From Geminicoccus roseus DSM 18922 (GTDB lineage: Bacteria > Pseudomonadota > Alphaproteobacteria > Geminicoccales > Geminicoccaceae): a stretch of DNA of 64,000 nt. Positions 48,130 to 56,413 of the stretch are shown here, one piece after another. A program made the position numbers and the translations under genes. The notes beneath the pieces are model-generated. The model was not told where the DNA came from. It was given only the letters and a program-made list of their open reading frames with translations, and ran no database searches. The stretch is from positions 1,636,196-1,700,195 of the forward strand of contig NZ_KE386572.1 of assembly GCF_000427665.1 (NCBI RefSeq), given 5' to 3'. Positions within the stretch are counted from its first letter, which is position 1, and each line of letters starts with the position of its first letter.

Positions 48130-48729
48130 ATGATGCGCTCGATGACCATGAAGCTGGCTCTGCTGGTTCTCTTGGCTCTCACCTCCATCGGCCTGTCCGC
48201 CTGTGCCGGCGGGACGTCGACACCCCCCGACGTGGTGGGTTCGGCTGACGCTCCGGAGGTCCTGCCCACCCAGGAATACCAGCTCGGCAGCGGCGACCGG
48301 CTGCGCATCATCGTGTTCCGTCATGAGGACCTGTCCGGCGAGTTCCAGCTCGACGGAACCGGCCGCTTCGCGATGCCCCTGGTCGGCACCATCGACGCCA
48401 ACGGCCTGACCACCCGGGAGCTCGAGGAAGCGATCCAGAAGGCTTACGAGGACGGCCAGTACCTGATCTCCCCGCAGGTCAGCGTCGCCGTCACCAACTT
48501 CCGGCCGTTCTACATCACTGGTGAGGTCAATCGTCCGGGCTCCTACGAATATGTCGACGGCATGACCGTCGATCAGGCGATCTCGCTCGCCGGCGGCTTC
48601 GGCTACCGGGCGGCGAAGGACGAGATCATGATCAAGCGGGGCGGCTCCGGCGCCCAGAGCGTGATCGTGGGCGGCAACCAGCGCGTGTCGCCGGGCGATA
48701 TCATCGAAGTCCCCGAGCGCTTCTTCTGA
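48130..48729 (+). CDS. Polysaccharide export lipoprotein, Wza-like
   Basis: A 199-residue lipoprotein of the polysaccharide biosynthesis/export family. The lipobox LSAC (Cys ~25) ends a short signal. The Poly_export domain starts YQLGSGDRLRIIVFRHEDLSGEF, followed by a SLBB domain (FYITGEVNRPGSYEYVDGMTVDQAISLAGGF). It is shorter than E. coli Wza, ending after one SLBB domain, as in ExoF/GumB-type proteins. It would form the periplasmic/outer-membrane export channel. Encoded after the BBP2 barrel and before an AmpG-like transporter. Confidence 0.88.
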   Translation: MMRSMTMKLALLVLLALTSIGLSACAGGTSTPPDVVGSADAPEVLPTQEYQLGSGDRLRIIVFRHEDLSGEFQLDGTGRFAMPLVGTIDANGLTTRELEEAIQKAYEDGQYLISPQVSVAVTNFRPFYITGEVNRPGSYEYVDGMTVDQAISLAGGFGYRAAKDEIMIKRGGSGAQSVIVGGNQRVSPGDIIEVPERFF

Positions 48730-48790
48730 CCAGATCCTGATGCCGGCGGCCCGCACCTCGAGGACGGGCCGTCCCTGGATGGGCCGCCGA

Positions 48791-50098
48791 ATGACGTCGT
48801 TCACCACGTCGCTGGCGGCCTACCGGGACCGGCGAATCCTGTTCGTCCTGCTCCTGGGCTTCTCCAGCGGCCTGCCGCTCCTGCTGGTCCTGTCCACGCT
48901 CAGCGCCCGGCTGCGTGACGCGGGGGTAAGCACCGCGACGATCGGCCTGTTCGCCTATGTCCTCGCACCCTACACCTTCAAGTTCGCCTGGGCGCCCCTG
49001 GCCGACCGGCTGGTCGTGCCGGGCCTCACCCGGCTGCTTGGCCGCCGCCGCTCGTGGCTGCTGGTCACCCAGGCCGGGCTGATCGCGTCGATCGCCCTGC
49101 TCGCCCGCACCGATCCCGCCGACGACACGTGGGCTGTGGCGATGGCGGCGCTCGCGGTGGCGTTCTTCTCCGCCAGCCAGGACATCGTGATCGATGCCTG
49201 GCGGGTCGAGATCCTGCCCCAGGAGAAGCTGGGCGCCGGAGCGGCCGTGGTGGTGGTGGGCTACCGGCTCGGCATGTTCGCGGCAGGCGCCGGGGCCTTG
49301 TTCCTGGCCGACCGGGTCGGCTGGACCGGGGCCTACACCGTCATGGCGGCCCTGGTCATGGTGGGCGTGCTGGCGGCGCTGTTCGCGCCCGAGCCCGAGA
49401 TCCCGCCGGAACCGGATGGGCCTGCGCACGGCTTCGCCAGCTGGATCGCGCGCGGCGTGGTGGCGCCCTTCCGCGACTTCTTCGTCCGGCGCGGCGTCGC
49501 GGTTGCCTGCGTGATCCTGGTGTTCATCTCGCTCTACAAGGCCTCGGACGTCATGCTGACGCTGATGGCCAACCCGTTCTATCTCGATATCGGCTTCACC
49601 AAGACCGAGATCGCCGAGGTATCCGGGACGTTCGGCCTGTTCGTCGGCCTGTTCGGCGGCGTGCTGGGCGGGGCGGCCGCCTACCGGCTGGGGCTTTTGC
49701 GCGCGCTGCTGGTGACCGGCTTCCTGCAGGGAGCGTCCAACCTCGCCTTCGCCTGGCTGGCGGTGACCGGCCCGGTCAAGTCGGCCTTCTACCTGGCGAT
49801 CCTGGTCGAGAACCTGACCGGCGGGATGGGGACGGCGGTGTTCGTGGCCTACCTGTCCTCGCTCTGCACCACCCATTTCACCGCAACCCAATACGCGTTG
49901 CTGACCTCGTTCATGCAGCTGTTCGCCAAGTTCGTGATGGTGCCGTCCTCGGGCTTCATCGCCGAAGCGCTGGGCTGGCCGGGCTTCTTCGTGCTTTCCG
50001 CCCTGTTCGCCCTGCCCGGCCTGTTCCTGATCCTGTGGCTGCGCCGGCGGGTGGGGGTTGCCGACCGGCCGCCACCGGCGGCAGTCAGTTCCGGATGA
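48791..50098 (+). CDS. ampG: AmpG-type MFS transporter
   Basis: A 435-residue major facilitator with twelve predicted helices. The first segment, RRILFVLLLGFSSGLPLLLVLSTL, and APYTFKFAWAPLADR are typical of the AmpG muropeptide permease (PAT) family. AmpG imports anhydromuropeptides for cell-wall recycling and beta-lactamase signalling. ATG 48791 was chosen; ATG 48779 and 48740 are also in frame and none has a clear ribosome site. The gene follows the export lipoprotein by 61 bp and ends convergent with the TPR/SPOR gene (14-nt overlap). Confidence 0.85.
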   Translation: MTSFTTSLAAYRDRRILFVLLLGFSSGLPLLLVLSTLSARLRDAGVSTATIGLFAYVLAPYTFKFAWAPLADRLVVPGLTRLLGRRRSWLLVTQAGLIASIALLARTDPADDTWAVAMAALAVAFFSASQDIVIDAWRVEILPQEKLGAGAAVVVVGYRLGMFAAGAGALFLADRVGWTGAYTVMAALVMVGVLAALFAPEPEIPPEPDGPAHGFASWIARGVVAPFRDFFVRRGVAVACVILVFISLYKASDVMLTLMANPFYLDIGFTKTEIAEVSGTFGLFVGLFGGVLGGAAAYRLGLLRALLVTGFLQGASNLAFAWLAVTGPVKSAFYLAILVENLTGGMGTAVFVAYLSSLCTTHFTATQYALLTSFMQLFAKFVMVPSSGFIAEALGWPGFFVLSALFALPGLFLILWLRRRVGVADRPPPAAVSSG

Positions 50099-51224
50099 TC
50101 ACGCGGCAGTCGCCGCCGTCCTGCTTCAGCCCGGCGCACAGTTCCTCCGCCTCGCCCCGCACCAGGAACGGACCGACCAGCAGCCGGTAGAAGCGGCCCT
50201 TGCCTTCGATGTCGACATAGGTGGTCGGCAGCCGGTCGACGCCGCCCAGGCGCTCGTGGCGCTGGCGCAGGTCGTTCCAGGCGGCATCCAGGTCGGCCTC
50301 GCTGCGCAGGGCCATGAGCTGCACCGCGAAGCTGCGCTCGCCGCCCGTGGCCGAGGGCTCGCCGGTGCGCTGCTGGATCGAGCCGGCGGGCCGCATCACC
50401 GGGACCGCTGCCGAGGCCGCCTTGGGCGTCGGTGGCGGCGCCACGGCGGTGGTGGCCGGGGTGTCGTCGGCCGTCGCGGCCGGGGAGGGCTGCGCCGGTG
50501 CCGTCCTGACGGCTGCCGGACGCGCCGGCGGCGCTGCGATGGCCGGTGCCGGGTCGGGCATCCCGCGCATCCGGACTTCCAGGTCCCGCATCTGCCGGGT
50601 GACCGGGTGGCGGTCGCCCAGCGCGCGCTCGGACACGAAGGCGGCCCGGGCGGCCAGGGCGCGCGCGATGTCCATGTTGCCGGCTGCGGCTTCCGCCAGG
50701 GCCAGGTTGTAGGCGGCCCGGGCTGTGTCCGGATGGTCGTTGCCGCGGGTGTTCTCCACCATCGCCAGGGCCTGGCGATGGGCGGACAGGGCGGCCTCCG
50801 GATCCCCCTTGGCCGCCAGGACCAGCCCCAGATTGTTCAGGGTCGCGGCAGCGGCCAGCGAATCAGGCTCGTCCTGCCCCTGGTCGATCGCGTAGGCACG
50901 TCGCAGCAGCTTCTCGGCTTCATCCAGGTCGCCCCTGCGACGAAGTGCTTCGGCAAGGTTGTTCAGGTCGAGCGCCAGCTCCGGCGACTGGTCGCCAAAG
51001 CGCTGCTCGGACAGCTCGGCGGCGCGGCGCAGCTTGGGTATGGCGGCATCCAGATCGCCCTTGCGGTACAGGTCCACGCCCTGCAGATAGGCATCGATCA
51101 GCGGATCGTCCGCGCCCCGAACGCTCGTCGACGTTGACAGGAACAGCACTGCCATCGTTACCAGGATCGACGTGGCGCTGGCGCAGGCCCGCCGAATGGT
51201 GTGTGCTTGCTGGTAATGCCGCAC
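50085..51224 (-). CDS. Secreted TPR protein with C-terminal SPOR domain
   Basis: About 379 residues. An N-terminal hydrophobic segment (ATSILVTMAVLFLSTSTS) acts as signal or anchor. TPR motifs follow (~50-215; e.g. ALDLNNLAEALRRRGDLDEAEKLL, AATLNNLGLVLAAKGDPEAALSAH), then a ~90-residue Ala/Pro/Thr linker, then a SPOR domain (~305-379; FAVQLMALRSEADLDAAW...FYRLLVGPF). SPOR domains bind denuded peptidoglycan at division sites. No ATG suits; GTG 51224 (or TTG 51227) gives a sensible signal sequence. It is divergent from a second TPR gene 43 bp away. Confidence 0.75.
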   Translation of the reverse strand: MRHYQQAHTIRRACASATSILVTMAVLFLSTSTSVRGADDPLIDAYLQGVDLYRKGDLDAAIPKLRRAAELSEQRFGDQSPELALDLNNLAEALRRRGDLDEAEKLLRRAYAIDQGQDEPDSLAAAATLNNLGLVLAAKGDPEAALSAHRQALAMVENTRGNDHPDTARAAYNLALAEAAAGNMDIARALAARAAFVSERALGDRHPVTRQMRDLEVRMRGMPDPAPAIAAPPARPAAVRTAPAQPSPAATADDTPATTAVAPPPTPKAASAAVPVMRPAGSIQQRTGEPSATGGERSFAVQLMALRSEADLDAAWNDLRQRHERLGGVDRLPTTYVDIEGKGRFYRLLVGPFLVRGEAEELCAGLKQDGGDCRVIIRN

Positions 51225-51267
51225 CAATGGAACCCCGCGCGGAAAACATGTCGACGGACGATCACTT

Positions 51268-52434
51268 GTGCCCTCAGTCAGCCTAGCCCGGATCGGCCGC
51301 GATATCAGCCTCGGTATCGTGACGCTGGTCCTGCTCCTGGCCGGTACGGCCGCAGCGCAGGAGCGATCGATCGAGACCTGCCGCACCGAGACCCGCAATC
51401 CCGAGCTCCGGATCGAGGCCTGCACGACCGCCCTGACTGAGCTGAAGCCGGATGCGCGGGCCACGAGGGCGGAGCTGTTGCGCTACCGGGCGCTCGCACG
51501 CCGGGCAAGTGGCGCCGTGGACGAGGCGCTGGTCGATCTGGACGAGGCGATCGAGCTGCAGCCGGACCATGCCGGCGGCTGGCTGATCCGGGCGGCGATC
51601 CGCCAGGACCTGGGCCGGATCGATGCGGCGCTGGAGGATGTCGAGCAGGCCCAGGCGCTCAGCCCGCGCTCGCCGCAGGTCTGGCGGCGCAAGGGCGTGC
51701 TGCTCGACAACAAGGGCGAGTTCGACCAGGCCTATGCGGCGCTGAACCGGGCCCTGGAGCTCGACCCCCGCTATGCCGAGGCGTTTTTCGACCGCGGCGA
51801 CCTGCTCCGGCGGGAGGGCTATCTGGTCGAGGCCATCGAGGACCTGACCACCGCCGTGGAGCTGCAGCCGGGCATGGCGGCGGCCTGGAACGCCCGTGGC
51901 AGCACCTGGGCGACCCTGGACGACGACAAGCGCGCGCTCTCCGACTTCGACCGGGCGATCCAGCTGCGCCCCGAGTTCGCGGCGGCCTATGTCAACCGGG
52001 CGTCGATCCGCTGGCGGCTGGCCGATACCGACAACGCCCTGATCGACTACGGGCGGGCCATCGAGCTGGACCCCACCAACGTGGATGCCTGGCTCAACCG
52101 CGGCCGCGCCTTCGAGGCGTTGGGGCGGGTCGAGGAGGCCCGCCACGACATGGAGATGGCGACCGCGCTCGGCGCCAGGCGGCGCGCCGCCGAGCAGGAC
52201 GCGGAGCGGGTCGGCAGCAGCGACGGCGGCCCCGCCCGGGAGGGCGCCTTCTACGTCACCAGCCGCGCGGTCAACTATCGCCTGGGGCCGAGCACCCGCG
52301 CCAACCGGCTGGGCAGCCTGGGCCGCGGCGAACGGGTTCAGGTGGTGGGGCAGCGCGAGAGCTGGCTGGAGATCGTCACCCCGGACGGCGGACGGGGCTT
52401 CGTCTGGCACGAGTTCCTGGATCTGGACGAGTGA
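51268..52434 (+). CDS. Secreted TPR protein with C-terminal SH3 domain
   Basis: A 388-residue exported protein. The signal peptide (~1-31) ends GTAAAQ. About seven TPR motifs (~60-300) follow, including WLIRAAIRQDLGRIDAALED, AFFDRGDLLRREGYLVEAIED and AWLNRGRAFEALGRVEEARHD. The end (~325-385) is an SH3_3-type bacterial SH3 domain (SRAVNYRLGPSTRANRLGSLGRG...WLEIV), commonly cell-wall binding. The start is GTG 51268. It overlaps the SDR gene by 4 nt, so the two are translationally coupled. A scaffold role at the periplasmic wall is inferred. Confidence 0.8.
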   Translation: MPSVSLARIGRDISLGIVTLVLLLAGTAAAQERSIETCRTETRNPELRIEACTTALTELKPDARATRAELLRYRALARRASGAVDEALVDLDEAIELQPDHAGGWLIRAAIRQDLGRIDAALEDVEQAQALSPRSPQVWRRKGVLLDNKGEFDQAYAALNRALELDPRYAEAFFDRGDLLRREGYLVEAIEDLTTAVELQPGMAAAWNARGSTWATLDDDKRALSDFDRAIQLRPEFAAAYVNRASIRWRLADTDNALIDYGRAIELDPTNVDAWLNRGRAFEALGRVEEARHDMEMATALGARRRAAEQDAERVGSSDGGPAREGAFYVTSRAVNYRLGPSTRANRLGSLGRGERVQVVGQRESWLEIVTPDGGRGFVWHEFLDLDE

Positions 52435-53180
52435 ACCGGCCCGTCCTCGATCCGGCGCTGCCGCGCCGGGCCCTGGTCACCGGCGCCGCGCGCCGGCTCG
52501 GCCGGGCGATGACGCTGGCCCTGGCCGAGGACGGCTTCGATCTCGCCCTGCACGTCCGCCGGACCGATGCGGACGCCACCCGTCTGGAACAGGAGATCCG
52601 GGCCCTGGGCCGTCAGGCGGTGCTTCTCGAGGCCGATCTGGGCAATCCCTCGGCCGCCGGAACGCTGGTCAATCGGGCAAGCGAGCGGCTGGGGCCGCTG
52701 GGCGTGCTGGTCAACAACGCGGCGACCTTCCCCGACGACCGCCTCTCGGACCTGCAGGCGGCGCAGGTCGAAGCGGTGCTGCGGGTCGATCTGGTGGCCC
52801 CCCTGATCCTGACCCAGGCCTTTGCCCGGCAGATGCCGGAGGATGCGCGGGGCATCGTCGTCAACATGCTCGACCAGCGCGTGCTCCGGCCCACCAGCCG
52901 TCGCCTGTCCTATACCCTGGCGAAGTCCGCGCTGTGGACCGCAACGCGGATGCTGGCCAGGGAGCTGGCGCCGCGCATCCGGGTCGCAGGGATCGGCCCC
53001 GGCATCGCGATCCGCGACCCCGACATGGACGAGGCCACCTTCGAGCGGCTCTCCGAGCGGGCGCCGCTGGGATGGACCGGGAACGCCGAGGAGATCGTGG
53101 CGGCCCTGCGCTACCTGATCGGGGCCGGCTCGGTGACCGGGCAGATGCTCGTGGTCGACGGCGGCATGCACCTGGCCTGA
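52431..53180 (+). CDS. SDR oxidoreductase, pteridine reductase-like
   Basis: A 249-residue short-chain dehydrogenase. The cofactor loop is TGAARRLGRAM (~18-28), with an Arg suited to NADPH, then LVNNAATF. The catalytic segment is NMLDQR...SYTLAK, where Asp replaces the usual Ser, 13 residues before Tyr and four before Lys. This Asp-Tyr-Lys arrangement is that of pteridine reductase (PTR1) and FolM-type dihydromonapterin reductases, so a pterin or folate substrate is likely. The GTG start overlaps the TPR/SH3 gene stop (GTGA). A functional link with that gene is not evident. Confidence 0.8.
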   Translation: MNRPVLDPALPRRALVTGAARRLGRAMTLALAEDGFDLALHVRRTDADATRLEQEIRALGRQAVLLEADLGNPSAAGTLVNRASERLGPLGVLVNNAATFPDDRLSDLQAAQVEAVLRVDLVAPLILTQAFARQMPEDARGIVVNMLDQRVLRPTSRRLSYTLAKSALWTATRMLARELAPRIRVAGIGPGIAIRDPDMDEATFERLSERAPLGWTGNAEEIVAALRYLIGAGSVTGQMLVVDGGMHLA

Positions 53181-53214
53181 GTCTCGCCCCCGTGCCGGCG
53201 GAGAAACTGGGAGA

Positions 53215-55041
53215 TCAGCCCGCCCGGCGGGTCGCCACCTGCAGCCAGGGCAGGCACAGATCGGTGGCCAGCGCGTAGCCCAGCCCGGTCTCGACCGCGG
53301 CGACGCCGATCCGGCGGGCCCGCTCCATCCGCTGCGCGTCGTCGGCTCCGGTCGCGACCGTGTGGATCCCCATGCGCCGGGCGAGCCCGGCCACGCCTTG
53401 GAACAAGGCAAGCCTCGCATCACCCCCGGCCGGGTCCAGCGCCTCGGCACAGAACCGGACGCTGGCCGGCTGCAGCATCGTGAACAGGCCGACCGCCATG
53501 GCGCCCGCGCCGAACTGGTCGGCCGCGATGGGAATGCCGGCCCGGGCAAACGCGGCGGCACCCTGTCCACCGGTGGCGGCGTCCTCGATCAGGACCTGCT
53601 CGTCGATCTCGACCTCCATTCGCTCGGGCGGGATCTCCTGCTGCCGAGCATCCCCGGCGATCCGCTCGGCCAGACCTGCCCAGGCCAGGCTGCGGCGTGA
53701 CAGCATGGGGATCGAGATCCGGACCCGGTCGTAGCCGTGGCGGCGCCACTCGGTGAGCTTGGCCACCGCGCCCGCGAGCAGCCGCTCGGTGAGCTGGTCG
53801 ACCAGGCCGGCTTCCTCCACCAGCGCGCGCATCGCCAAAAGGTCGAGGGTGCCGTTGCGCGGATGGCGCCAGACCGGACGCAGCCCCACCGTGACGCGGT
53901 TCGCGTCCAGGCCGACCTGGGGCCGCAGGACATAGGTGACGGCTCCGCTCGGAAATGCGGCCGCCAGTTCCTCCGCCTCCGGACAGGCCAGCGGCCGGCT
54001 CTCGTCGTGCCAGCAGCAGCCGCTGCCCTCGGCGCGCTTGGCGCGGTACATGGCGGCGTCGGCCAGGCGGATCAGCCGCGGCGCGTCCTCGGCATGGTCG
54101 GGAAAGATCGCGACGCCGATGCTCGCGGTCACGCGCGCCGGCTGTCCGTCCAGGTCGATCGGCGGCCGGATCGCCTCCAGGATCTTGCGCACCACCACGG
54201 CGGCGTCCTCCGGGCGGACGATGTTCGGCAGCAGCACGCCGAACTCGTCGCCGCCCAGCCGGGCGACGGTGTCGCTCTCGCGCACCCGCGAGCGGATCCG
54301 CTCGCCGATCCGCCGCAGGAGCTCGTCGCCGCCCGGATGGCCGAACCGGTCGTTGATCGACTTGAAGCCATTCAGGTCGATCTGCAGGAGCGCCAGCTTG
54401 CCGCCGCCGCGCCGGGCGAGGGTGAGGGCATGGTCGAGGCGGTCGCGGAACGACACGCGGTTCGCGAGGCCGGTGAGGTCGTCGCGCCGGGCGGCCTGGT
54501 GCAGGCGGCGGTCGCGGGCGTCGCGGGTCAGGGCGGTACGGATCGCCCGGTCCAGGGTCTGCGGGTCCAGGTCGGCCGCTTCCAGCACGTCGGCCGCGCC
54601 AAAGGCCACAGCCCTTTCTACGGCCTCGTCATCGACGCCATCCGCCGCCAGCAGCACGGGCGACGGGAAGGCGGCGGCGCGCAAAGCGGTGATGCTGGCC
54701 AGTCCCCGGCTCAGATCCGGATCGGTCGCGACCACGACCGCGTCGCAGGGCGTGGGATCGGCGCGGAAGTTGAGCGGGATCTCGGGCAGCCATTGCGACG
54801 CGTACCGGTTCGGGCCGGCCCGCTCCAGCAGGCTGCGCAGCGCTTCCACCGTGTCCGGATCGTCGCCCAGGAGCAGGATCCGCAGCGCTTCCTGCCGCTC
54901 GCTGCCCGGGCTGGCGGTGACCCGGGCCGCCAGGCCCGCCACGTTGGCGGCGCGAGCCGGGATCTTCGGACCGCGCCAAAGGCCCGGAACCTCGAAGAGC
55001 CCGGCTGGCGGCTTGTTGCGCGGACCGTTGTCCTGAACCAT
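53215..55041 (-). CDS. GGDEF protein with receiver-like N-terminus and degenerate EAL domain
   Basis: A 608-residue cytoplasmic signalling protein. A receiver-like fold (~45-165) lacks a clear phospho-Asp site. The diguanylate cyclase domain (~175-345) has DDLTGLANR, an intact LGGDEF active site, and the RESD inhibitory site five residues upstream. It should make c-di-GMP with product feedback. The EAL-like domain (~350-600) has lost key residues: GLR where EAL is expected before VWRHP, and ADQFGAG in place of DDFGTG. Phosphodiesterase activity is therefore unlikely. AGGA 7 nt upstream fixes ATG 55041. Confidence 0.85.
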   Translation of the reverse strand: MVQDNGPRNKPPAGLFEVPGLWRGPKIPARAANVAGLAARVTASPGSERQEALRILLLGDDPDTVEALRSLLERAGPNRYASQWLPEIPLNFRADPTPCDAVVVATDPDLSRGLASITALRAAAFPSPVLLAADGVDDEAVERAVAFGAADVLEAADLDPQTLDRAIRTALTRDARDRRLHQAARRDDLTGLANRVSFRDRLDHALTLARRGGGKLALLQIDLNGFKSINDRFGHPGGDELLRRIGERIRSRVRESDTVARLGGDEFGVLLPNIVRPEDAAVVVRKILEAIRPPIDLDGQPARVTASIGVAIFPDHAEDAPRLIRLADAAMYRAKRAEGSGCCWHDESRPLACPEAEELAAAFPSGAVTYVLRPQVGLDANRVTVGLRPVWRHPRNGTLDLLAMRALVEEAGLVDQLTERLLAGAVAKLTEWRRHGYDRVRISIPMLSRRSLAWAGLAERIAGDARQQEIPPERMEVEIDEQVLIEDAATGGQGAAAFARAGIPIAADQFGAGAMAVGLFTMLQPASVRFCAEALDPAGGDARLALFQGVAGLARRMGIHTVATGADDAQRMERARRIGVAAVETGLGYALATDLCLPWLQVATRRAG

Positions 55042-55158
55042 GCCGCATCCTGACACACGGAGATGGGGTGGGACTTCGGTAATGCAGCCAGGTGCACAGC
55101 ACAAGTGTAAGTTGATTTAGGTTGTGTCGAAATAAACCTACAGAAGAAATAGTCGCGA

Positions 55159-56376
55159 TCAGCGGATCGCCAGCTGCTCCGGGAAGCTCCGGGGAGCCGG
55201 ATCGACCACCTGCAGCGTTCCCTGGTTCACTTCCAGCACCGCCAGGCCCCGCTCGCTGCCGCCGTCGGGGAGCAGGCGGAACACGCCTGCCCGGCCGAGG
55301 AAGCCCTGCCTCTCCTGGAACTGCTCGGGTCCCAGCGGTCCCAGCCGCGAAAGCCCGGCCACCATCGCGGTGGTGTCGTAGGCCAGCACCGCCAGCGGGC
55401 TGGGCGTCCGGCCGAACATGGCCTGGAACCGGCGCGTGAACTCCTCGGTACCTTCCGGCGAGGGGCCGGCGAGCCAGGCTTGCTGGAGCTGCGGGTCGAC
55501 CATCGCCGCCGGATCATCGGCGAACCGCATCGTGCCCAGATGCTTGATCGCGCGCGGGTCGACGTCCTGGTAGGCCAGCAGCGAGGCGACCGCCCGCAGC
55601 CGCGCGCCGCCATCGGCAATCAGGATCGCCGAGGTGGGGGCGGACGGCACCTCGACGCGGGGTTGCTCGCCGGTGACACCCAGGCCCGTGGCGATGCGGC
55701 GCACTGCCTCGGTCGGGGTGCTCTCGGTGGGCGGGTAGGTGGCGACATCGACCAGCTGGACATTGCCGGTCGAAGCAACCGCCTGCTGGAAGGCCTGGAT
55801 CGCCTTGCTGCCATAGGCGTCCGCCGGCGCCAGGGCCGACATCCGGGTGATGCCGTTCTGCGCGGCGAATCGGACCACCCGCTCGATCTGCTCCTCCGGC
55901 TCCAGGCCCAGAACCCAGACACCCGGCCGGGCGACGCTCGAATCGTTGGAAAGGGACAGGACGCCCACCCCGGCCTCGGTCGCGAGCGGGGCGATCGCCT
56001 CGGTGGAGCGGCCGAACAGCGGACCGATGATCACGTCGGCGCCGCTTGCGATGGCGGCGCGGGCGGCGACGGTGGCGCCCTCGGGCTCGCTGCCGGTATC
56101 GAACGGCAGGAGTTCCAGCTGGTTCTGGCCGGCGTCGAACAGCGCCATCTGGGCGGCGTCCATCAGGTCCTGGCCAACGGCCTCCGCCTGGCCGCTCATC
56201 GGCAGCAGCAGCGCGGCGGTGGGCGGCCCCACCGGCTCCGGCGGCGGCACCGGAGCCGCCGGAGCCGGTTCGGCAGGCCGCCAGGGAACCTGCCGTTGCG
56301 GCGCACAGGCCGCAACGAGCATGATGCCGGCCATCAGGATCGTGGTGGCAAGCGTGGTCGTCTTGGCTGGACGCAT
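55159..56376 (-). CDS. LpoA/LppC-like lipoprotein (penicillin-binding protein activator)
   Basis: A 405-residue lipoprotein with lipobox LVAAC (Cys ~23) and a Pro/Ala-rich linker (~30-52). A periplasmic-binding-protein-like fold follows, starting TAALLLPMSGQAEAVGQDLMDAAQMALFDAG. The arrangement matches the LppC/LpoA family, whose E. coli member activates PBP1A from the outer membrane; alphaproteobacterial members lack its N-terminal TPR part. GAGG 9 nt ahead supports ATG 56376. It is divergent from rsmI, a commonly seen neighbour. Function in peptidoglycan synthesis is inferred. Confidence 0.82.
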   Translation of the reverse strand: MRPAKTTTLATTILMAGIMLVAACAPQRQVPWRPAEPAPAAPVPPPEPVGPPTAALLLPMSGQAEAVGQDLMDAAQMALFDAGQNQLELLPFDTGSEPEGATVAARAAIASGADVIIGPLFGRSTEAIAPLATEAGVGVLSLSNDSSVARPGVWVLGLEPEEQIERVVRFAAQNGITRMSALAPADAYGSKAIQAFQQAVASTGNVQLVDVATYPPTESTPTEAVRRIATGLGVTGEQPRVEVPSAPTSAILIADGGARLRAVASLLAYQDVDPRAIKHLGTMRFADDPAAMVDPQLQQAWLAGPSPEGTEEFTRRFQAMFGRTPSPLAVLAYDTTAMVAGLSRLGPLGPEQFQERQGFLGRAGVFRLLPDGGSERGLAVLEVNQGTLQVVDPAPRSFPEQLAIR

Positions 56377-56413
56377 CCGACGATAACCTCGAGCACGGAA
56401 GGACAGGGCGAAC

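Noticed and set aside
48701-49891. 396-codon minus-strand frame opposite the AmpG-like gene
   Set aside because: Shadow; His/Gln/Gly-rich text with no domain, while the plus strand has clear membrane helices.
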